From Desulfobacteraceae bacterium (GTDB lineage Bacteria; Desulfobacterota; Desulfobacteria; Desulfobacterales; ETH-SRB1), in assembly GCA_030638305.1 (NCBI GenBank), contig DAOWEW010000245.1, positions 1 through 10,077 on the forward strand: a stretch of 10,077 bases of DNA, written 5' to 3'. The position numbers and the translations under genes were made by a program. Of the stretch, positions 6,293-10,077 are shown piece by piece. The notes beneath the pieces are model-generated. The model was not told where the DNA came from. It did no database searches and saw nothing but the letters and a program-made list of their open reading frames with translations. The stretch's first letter is position 1; each line of letters begins with the position of its first letter.

Positions 6293-7512
6293 ACAAAAAT
6301 TTTCCCAAGGTTTGCTGTTGTAAGCGGATCATCCATATACATTCTTAGACGGTTTCGCTTTATAGATTCCATTCCTCTTTCGTCATATACCGGCATCTCA
6401 ACTTCAGGGGCATCATCAGGACTGATTTCTTCTGCAATTTTAATGCTTTTTTCAAGTTTTTCTAAAGAGAAATCAATTAGATAGCGGAGGAAAGAAAATG
6501 GATGTCGCATCATATGAAATCCATATTTCAAGCATAGAGCCTGACCTTTTTTTGCATCATCATATGCCCTGTGCGTGGGATGTTCTTCATGGGTTGTTCC
6601 CGCGCTTTGAAATGTCGGTATATCAAGCATTAAATTCAGATGGCTCATAAGGATATTAAGGAAATTATGGCTTATAAGACCATAATTTGGATTATAGTCT
6701 ATCCTGGGATCGGCAATGGTCGGGAAACCTGCATGTATGCATGTTACACCAGGATTGAGTAATTGAGCTGCACATATGCCAAACAATACTTCTGCATGTG
6801 TCATGGCAAGCACCCCATTGTAACAGTAAGGCGCACTTATACCAGCCATGGGCATTGCCGATATAAATACCGGTAAGCCGGCCTTTACAACTTTTACAAA
6901 ATATTCCGAGAAGTTTTCATTGACCTCAAGGGGTGGGCGGGTAAGGCAGAAAACAATCATAATATTCTTTCTTTTTTCATAAATTTCTACTGCCTTTGCA
7001 AGAGATCTGTCTGAGGTTACGGCAAAATAAAGCGGCTTATTGCAGTTCTCATCCATTATATTCATTTGCCGGACTTCGTCCTTTAATTTTACACCTCTGC
7101 CCATACCGCTTACTATATTATTTTTTTCAGCAATCCGTGCGATCCTGACAACATGTTCTTCTGTAGGAATAACGCCGCCTTTTCCTGCTTTGTCATCATA
7201 AACATATGGCGCTGTTCCGCCTATAAAAAAACTGTTCCGAGGCACAAAAAAGTCACTTACACCCGGAACATTATTAAGGCATTGCTTAACCAGTCTCGAA
7301 GTGATAAATATCCTATCTTCATATAAAATCGCCAGGCCTTCTGATTCATATCTCTTATAAGCTCCTTGAATTTCCGGCTGTTTGCAGCCTACTCCGAGAT
7401 TTTCAAGTATCCATAATGCATCTTCATGTACCTGAAGGAGCATATCTACTGTATTTTTATTGAACAGAGATTTAGATTTTTCAATTTGTTCTTTGTTTAA
7501 TGGTTTAACCAA
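6286..7512 (-). CDS. MttB-superfamily methyltransferase, paralog 1 (non-pyrrolysine)
   Basis: This 408-residue trimethylamine methyltransferase family protein is a clear paralog of the product at 2022-3257. Shared blocks are LLQVHEDALWILENLGVG (25-42), FIGGTAPYVYDDKAG (96-110), the MGRG / DENCNKPLYF region (137-163), AMPMAGISAPYC (219-230), THAEVLFGICAAQLLNPG (238-255) and HMMRHPFSFL (333-342). The predicted active-site loop reads AGTTHEEHPTHRAYDDA (304-320), and no internal UAG (pyrrolysine) is present. The family demethylates quaternary amines onto a corrinoid protein. Some non-Pyl members act on glycine betaine, proline betaine or carnitine; the substrate here is unknown. The start is TTG (7512-7510) with AAGGAG six nt upstream; the next Met is 23 codons in. 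The stop is an amber TAG that touches the end of MITE copy A. The gene is the second of the operon, 55 bp after a zinc-ribbon gene. Confidence 0.85.
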   Translation of the reverse strand: MVKPLNKEQIEKSKSLFNKNTVDMLLQVHEDALWILENLGVGCKQPEIQGAYKRYESEGLAILYEDRIFITSRLVKQCLNNVPGVSDFFVPRNSFFIGGTAPYVYDDKAGKGGVIPTEEHVVRIARIAEKNNIVSGMGRGVKLKDEVRQMNIMDENCNKPLYFAVTSDRSLAKAVEIYEKRKNIMIVFCLTRPPLEVNENFSEYFVKVVKAGLPVFISAMPMAGISAPYCYNGVLAMTHAEVLFGICAAQLLNPGVTCIHAGFPTIADPRIDYNPNYGLISHNFLNILMSHLNLMLDIPTFQSAGTTHEEHPTHRAYDDAKKGQALCLKYGFHMMRHPFSFLRYLIDFSLEKLEKSIKIAEEISPDDAPEVEMPVYDERGMESIKRNRLRMYMDDPLTTANLGKIFVK

Positions 7513-7518
7513 TTATTT

Positions 7519-7524
7519 CTCCTT
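7519..7524 (-). promoter_or_regulatory. Strong ribosome binding site fixing a TTG start for MttB1
   Basis: AAGGAG is placed six nt before TTG 7512-7510. No ATG or GTG is available nearby in this frame, and the downstream Met24 would remove the first conserved helix region. The TTG start is therefore the best choice. Confidence 0.65.
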
Positions 7525-7567
7525 GTTCCTTGCTAAAGCATTCCGGAAACATCAGCATATAATGGTT

Positions 7568-7753
7568 TTATACAGCTTTTGCTGTGCGCTCTCCTGCCAA
7601 CCCAAGGCTCTTGAAATTCTTTATGAATTGGTTTTTGTTATCTTCTTTTCTATGTCCACACTTTGGACATCTCTTGAAGCCATATTCAGCCTCTCTGGAT
7701 GGCAGATTGTAACTGTGATTACATTTAGGACATTTCATTTTTTTTACTGGCAT
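7568..7753 (-). CDS. Small zinc-ribbon protein at the head of the operon
   Basis: This 61-residue protein has two CPKC knuckles (residues 8-11 and 29-32; MKCPKCNHSYNLP and FKRCPKCGHRKED). They are separated by about 17 residues, which is the layout of a short zinc ribbon of the MJ0042 or FmdB-like type. The C-terminal half is basic and probably helical (NQFIKNFKSLGLAGE). A purine-rich GGGGGGAAG lies just upstream of the ATG. It is followed after 55 bp by MttB1 on the same strand, so it probably belongs to the transcript. A function as metallochaperone, nucleic-acid binder or regulatory adaptor cannot be chosen from sequence. It is short, but the paired CxxC motifs and the ribosome binding site make it a likely real gene. 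Confidence 0.7.
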   Translation of the reverse strand: MPVKKMKCPKCNHSYNLPSREAEYGFKRCPKCGHRKEDNKNQFIKNFKSLGLAGERTAKAV

Positions 7754-7776
7754 TTTTACTTCCCCCCTTAAATATT

Positions 7777-7893
7777 AGTAAGGAACGTGGACGAATTAAC
7801 TTCCGCAAGTAGGCGCACAGATTTAGATCGGGCAAAGATGGCCTGATGCTGTGATGCATAGTTGCGGAAGTTATTTCGTCCACGTTCCTTACT
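7777..7893. repeat. 117-bp element with 32-bp near-perfect inverted arms
   Basis: The left arm 7777-7808 (starting AGTAAGGAACGTGGACGAAT) and the right arm 7862-7893 are reverse complements with a single mismatch (AATTAAC versus AAATAAC). The 53-bp centre contains a further stem, ATCGGGC / GCCTGAT. There is no ORF. The terminal symmetry stops exactly at AGTAAGG, and I see no target duplication in the flanks. It could be a MITE or solo IS end pair, or a structured 5' UTR of the zinc-ribbon/MttB transcript. It ends about 23 bp before the zinc-ribbon ATG. It lacks a U-run, so it is not an ordinary terminator. Confidence 0.75.
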
Positions 7894-7908
7894 GTATAAA
7901 AGTTATAC
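7894..7908. promoter_or_regulatory. GTATAA-AAG-TTATAC palindrome, possible operator
   Basis: This perfect 6-3-6 inverted repeat directly abuts the 117-bp element in the operon's upstream region. No protein can be assigned to it. A 7-7-7 palindrome, ATGACTT-GATCCCG-AAGTCAT, lies close by at 7934-7954. Confidence 0.3.
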
Positions 7909-7933
7909 TTTATAGGTTTATAGTTCCCCTCAT

Positions 7934-7954
7934 ATGACTTGATCCCGAAGTCAT
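7934..7954. promoter_or_regulatory. ATGACTT/AAGTCAT palindrome, operator or 5' UTR hairpin
   Basis: Perfect 7-bp arms surround a 7-nt centre in the leader upstream of the zinc-ribbon gene. It could be a dimeric regulator site or an RNA hairpin. Confidence 0.3.
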
Positions 7955-8058
7955 TAAGTGACTGAAAACAAGAAATGCAATGCTTCAAAATGGTATCAGC
8001 TCATGTGAGGAAGGCTATAGTAGCTATAATAAAGAATGATAGTAAAACATTATATTAT

Positions 8059-8109
8059 CTGAAATAATTTCAACTGAAATAATCTAAGATGAATATTTTA
8101 TAATGTCAA
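8059..8109 (-). promoter_or_regulatory. Candidate sigma70 promoter with overlapping palindromic operator for the operon
   Basis: On the minus strand a consensus TTGACA (8109-8104) is followed, after 17 bp, by TAGATT (8086-8081; 4 of 6 matches to TATAAT). Transcription would start near 8074. The start region is covered by the palindrome ATTTCA-AC-TGAAAT (8067-8080), the palindrome GAAATAATTTC (8061-8071) and a direct repeat CTGAAATAAT (8059-8068 and 8074-8083). This is a classic position for repressor binding. The nearby MarR-type regulator is a candidate, by context only. The resulting leader would be about 320 nt. Confidence 0.4.
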
Positions 8110-8153
8110 GTGATTTGTACAGATATTTGTTTTGCTGAAATATTTAGGTTCTA

Positions 8154-8305
8154 ATGAAGAGACCTTTGAAAAATGCTCAATTTTGTTCAAGTTCAAGAAA
8201 AACGAAAATTTTAACTGCAGGAATACATTGAGTATTTCGAGGCTTAAAATTTGAGACTGATGCCAAAATTGGGCAAAAGGAAGCGTTTTGCAAAGGTCTC
8301 ATGAA
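8154..8305 (-). mobile_element. MITE copy B (142 bp) with ATGAA target duplications
   Basis: The element spans 8159-8300 with terminal repeats GAGACCTTTG / CAAAGGTCTC. Subterminal pairs are GCTCAATTTTG / CCAAAATTGGGC and AAAATTTTAA / TTAAAATTT. Perfect 5-bp direct repeats ATGAA flank it (8154-8158 and 8301-8305). Its reverse complement shares the core of MITE copy A (AAATTTTAAGCCTC, GTATTCCTGCAGTTAAAATT), and both copies are about 142 bp. The outer about 20 bp differ between copies. There is no coding potential. It lies 40 bp downstream of the MarR stop codon. Confidence 0.8.
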
Positions 8306-8344
8306 ATGGATATCGGATGGGTTTATAGGATGTCATTTAAAGTT

Positions 8345-8830
8345 TTATTCAACATCAAGATCTTGTACATCAAGCATATCGGTGAGTTTTGTGAGAGAAA
8401 GAATTATTTGGTCTAATTTGTTTTCTGAAAGCATTTTCAAACCATCAATTATTTTCTGCTGAATTGGAGGTGGTGCATTCTCGGCAAGGTTTCTACCCGC
8501 TTCTGTTAACTCTATTGTAATAAATCGGCGATCCGGAGAGTTTCTTAACCTCTTAACAAAACCTTTTTTTTCCAGGCGGTCAACAATTCCTGTAACTGTA
8601 CTTGATTTAACCATAATGTGTTTGGCAATTTGTGAGGGGGGCAGGGGGCCATGTTCGTATAGCGATAAAAGACAATTAAGCTGCGGAGCGCTTACCTGAT
8701 ATTTTTTATTTAATTCCTTAGTGTAAAACTCTCCTGCCTGCATTAGCTTACGGATAGAAAATATAATTTCTTTGCTACGATTTTTGACAGGGATATCAAG
8801 TTTATCCATTTTATTTAATATGTTTAGCAT
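8345..8830 (-). CDS. MarR-family transcriptional regulator
   Basis: This 161-residue protein has a winged helix-turn-helix at about residues 45-112. Residues SAPQLNCLLSLYEHGPLPPS are followed by IAKHIMVKSSTVTGIVDRLE, with STVTGIVDRLEKKG (77-90) as the recognition helix. The wing is RNSPDRRFITIELTEAG (96-112) with the characteristic D-R-R. Flanking helices form the usual dimerisation region. MarR proteins bind palindromic operators and usually respond to small ligands. Neither ATG (8830 or codon 8 at 8809) has a Shine-Dalgarno sequence. A TTGACA/17/TATTAA promoter overlaps the first seven codons, so the shorter 154-aa form starting MDKLDIP is attractive. It lies upstream of, and on the same strand as, the methyltransferase operon and may control it, but that is inferred from position. 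Confidence 0.9.
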   Translation of the reverse strand: MLNILNKMDKLDIPVKNRSKEIIFSIRKLMQAGEFYTKELNKKYQVSAPQLNCLLSLYEHGPLPPSQIAKHIMVKSSTVTGIVDRLEKKGFVKRLRNSPDRRFITIELTEAGRNLAENAPPPIQQKIIDGLKMLSENKLDQIILSLTKLTDMLDVQDLDVE

Positions 8831-8843
8831 ATGTTATTGTCAA
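8815..8843 (-). promoter_or_regulatory. Candidate promoter of the MarR gene, suggesting a leaderless start
   Basis: TTGACA (8843-8838), a 17-bp spacer and TATTAA (8820-8815) lie on the minus strand across the longer annotated start. The expected transcription start falls about 6-7 nt later, at or next to the ATG of codon 8 (8809-8807). The lack of any Shine-Dalgarno sequence agrees with a leaderless message. The -10 matches 4 of 6 positions, so confidence is limited. Confidence 0.35.
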
Positions 8844-8899
8844 TTTTCTCAATGGTTGTGATAAATGCTTTGCTTAAAAATTAAAACAAGATAAGTTAA

Positions 8900-8910
8900 G
8901 TTATCATAAC
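8900..8910. promoter_or_regulatory. GTTATCATAAC palindrome upstream of the MarR gene
   Basis: This 11-bp palindrome (GTTAT-C-ATAAC) lies 70-80 bp upstream of the MarR start, in the gap after rarA. It is a possible autoregulatory site. No matching copy was seen in the operon's upstream region. Confidence 0.25.
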
Positions 8911-8933
8911 AGGAAATGTTAAACAACAAGATT

Positions 8934-10077
8934 TTACTTTTCGTTTTTATTTTCGGCATTGCTCTTCAGGTTGCACCATTTCTCTAATCTTTGCTTTATT
9001 ATTTTTTCATACCCTCTGTCAGTCGGGAAATAATATCGCTGATTCTGTAGCTTTTCAGGTAAATATTCCTGATGAATGTATGCATCTTTAAAATCATGTG
9101 CATATTTGTAATTTTTTCCGTATCCAATATTTTTCATCAGCCCTGTTGGCGCATTCCTTATATGCAGAGGAACAGGCAGTGTTCCTGTATCTTTAACAAT
9201 AGCTTTTATTTTTCCATAGGCCAGATATATGCTGTTACTTCTCGGCGCGGTAGCAAGATATACGGCTGCTTGAGCAAGAGCCAGTTCTCCTTCCGGTGGA
9301 CCGAGAAATCTAAATGCTTGCATGGCGTTCAAGGCAATCTCAAGAGCTTGAGGATCAGCGTTTCCAACATCTTCAGAAGCGAATCTTACCATTCTGCGAG
9401 CTATATACATCGGGTCTTCACCTGCTGAAAGCATACGTTCGAGCCAATAGAGAGCTGCGTCGGGATCACTTCCCCGTAGACTTTTATGAAAGGCTGAAAT
9501 AAGATTATAATGCTCTTCACCGGATTTGTCATAAACAAGACTTTTTTTCTGAAGAGCAAATTCTAAATCTTTGATGGTTATATACTGATTTTTCTTTTCA
9601 TCTGCAACATTTCTTTCCGCTGATAGAAGTGAAGCTGCTACCTCAAGGTTGTTTAAAGCTGTACGTGCATCTCCATCTGCTATTTGGATAAGATATGAGA
9701 AGGCATCCTGGGATAAAACAAGGTTTAAATTTCCAAGACCTCTTTCTTTATCGTTAAGCGCTCTATTAATTATAGTATGGATATCATCCTGTGAAAAAGT
9801 TTTTAAAACAATTACACGGCATCTTGATAAAAGAGGCGCTATAACTTCAAATGAGGGGTTTTCAGTTGTGGCTCCAATAAGGGTTATCAAGCCGCTTTCT
9901 ACGTGATGAAGAAATGCATCCTGTTGCGCTTTATTGAACCTGTGTATTTCATCTACAAAGAGAATGGTTTTTTTTCTATAAAATCGTTGCTGATCTTTTG
10001 CCTTTTCAATAACAGATCTTATTTCCTTGATTCCTGAAAGTACAGCGGAAAAATGGACAAAATAAGAACTGGTTTCG
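8934..10077 (-). CDS. rarA: Replication-associated recombination protein A (AAA+ ATPase), N-terminus outside window
   Basis: 380 C-terminal residues are visible; the frame is open through the window edge at 10077. Landmarks are HFSAVLSGIKEIRSVIEKA (8-26), the Walker B stretch TILFVDEIHRFNKAQQDAFL (37-56), sensor 1 LIGATTENPSFEV (66-78), and the arginine-finger region LLSRCRVIVL (82-91). The RarA-specific C-terminal domain follows: ALYWLERMLSAGEDPMYIAR, RMVRFASEDVGNADP, YLATAPRSNSIYLAYG and the terminal QNQRYYFPTDRGYEK. RarA/MgsA is a clamp-loader-related ATPase that acts at stalled replication forks with SSB and RecA. The Walker A motif and about the first 80 residues lie beyond the window. 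A shorter reading from TTG 9892-9890 would start inside the ATPase fold and is not the gene start. This is a housekeeping gene bordering the accessory region. Confidence 0.95.
   Translation of the reverse strand, partial: ETSSYFVHFSAVLSGIKEIRSVIEKAKDQQRFYRKKTILFVDEIHRFNKAQQDAFLHHVESGLITLIGATTENPSFEVIAPLLSRCRVIVLKTFSQDDIHTIINRALNDKERGLGNLNLVLSQDAFSYLIQIADGDARTALNNLEVAASLLSAERNVADEKKNQYITIKDLEFALQKKSLVYDKSGEEHYNLISAFHKSLRGSDPDAALYWLERMLSAGEDPMYIARRMVRFASEDVGNADPQALEIALNAMQAFRFLGPPEGELALAQAAVYLATAPRSNSIYLAYGKIKAIVKDTGTLPVPLHIRNAPTGLMKNIGYGKNYKYAHDFKDAYIHQEYLPEKLQNQRYYFPTDRGYEKIIKQRLEKWCNLKSNAENKNEK

Larger units (their letters stand above)
7754..8344. other. 590-bp intergenic region, repeat-rich, no gene seen
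   Basis: Between the MarR gene and the zinc-ribbon gene lie, from right to left, MITE copy B, the candidate promoter/operator, two short palindromes and the 117-bp inverted-arm element. The stretch 7955-8058 is AT-rich, and I see nothing further in it. ORFs in this region run through the repeats and have no supporting features. Confidence 0.6.

Noticed and set aside
6146..6484. 112-codon plus-strand ORF
   Set aside because: It consists of MITE copy A plus the antisense of the MttB1 3' end, with no recognisable protein features.
7777..7893. Interpretation of the 32-bp inverted arms as an intrinsic terminator or retron-type ncRNA
   Set aside because: There is no U-run after the stem on either strand, and no reverse transcriptase gene is nearby. 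It is kept only as an unexplained inverted-arm element.
7725..7988. 87-codon minus-strand ORF overlapping the zinc-ribbon start
   Set aside because: It runs through the 117-bp inverted-arm repeat, has no domain or ribosome binding site, and overlaps a better supported gene in another frame.
1..10077. CRISPR arrays, tRNA or rRNA genes, riboswitches
   Set aside because: No regularly spaced repeats, no tRNA-like cloverleaf and no recognised riboswitch core were found on reading. Repeats present are palindromes or isolated pairs.

Overview
The window looks like an AT-rich accessory region of an anaerobic bacterium, most likely a sulfate-reducing Desulfobacterota (Desulfobacterales-type). This assignment is an inference. 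It rests on the paired MttB-superfamily methyltransferases, a sarcosine-oxidase-like flavoprotein, and many small palindromic and MITE-like repeats. Nothing in the window proves the taxon. Every gene supported here lies on the minus strand, so the text below reads the window from high to low coordinates.

Right end (10077-8345): a 5'-truncated rarA (AAA+ ATPase, replication-associated recombination) is followed by a MarR-family regulator. The MarR gene has a TTGACA/17 bp/TATTAA promoter that overlaps its first annotated codons, so a start at codon 8, possibly leaderless, is plausible.

Middle intergenic region (8344-7754, about 590 bp): this holds a 142-bp MITE (copy B, with ATGAA target duplications), a candidate sigma70 promoter overlapped by ATTTCA/TGAAAT palindromes, two smaller palindromes, and a 117-bp element with nearly identical 32-bp inverted arms.

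Core operon (7753-1076): zinc-ribbon microprotein, MttB-family protein 1 (TTG start), asparagine-synthetase-like amide ligase, sarcosine-oxidase-beta-like FAD oxidoreductase, MttB-family protein 2, and nitrilase-superfamily amidase. The ligase has lost its glutaminase nucleophile (Cys2 is Ala) and other glutamine-binding positions, while a separate carbon-nitrogen hydrolase ends the operon. The set suggests an undescribed pathway for a methylated amine or betaine: methyl removal by two MttB paralogs, amide formation by the ligase, flavin-dependent oxidation, and amide hydrolysis. An alternative is that the amidase supplies ammonia to the crippled ligase. No corrinoid protein or reductive activase is visible, so methyl transfer would need partners encoded elsewhere.

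Two small insertions appear to have landed inside this operon. A second copy of the same 142-bp MITE (copy A, opposite orientation, ATTTA duplications) sits between MttB1 and the ligase. A 35-bp palindrome between GAATAGTT repeats sits between the ligase and the flavoprotein. Deleting each in silico restores tight spacing (12 and about 22 bp).

Left end (1075-1): two palindromic repeats of widely dispersed types follow, one probably serving as the operon terminator. Then comes the 5' part of an insertion sequence whose transposase is split over two frames joined by a canonical A_AAA_AAA slippery site. The element runs off the window edge.
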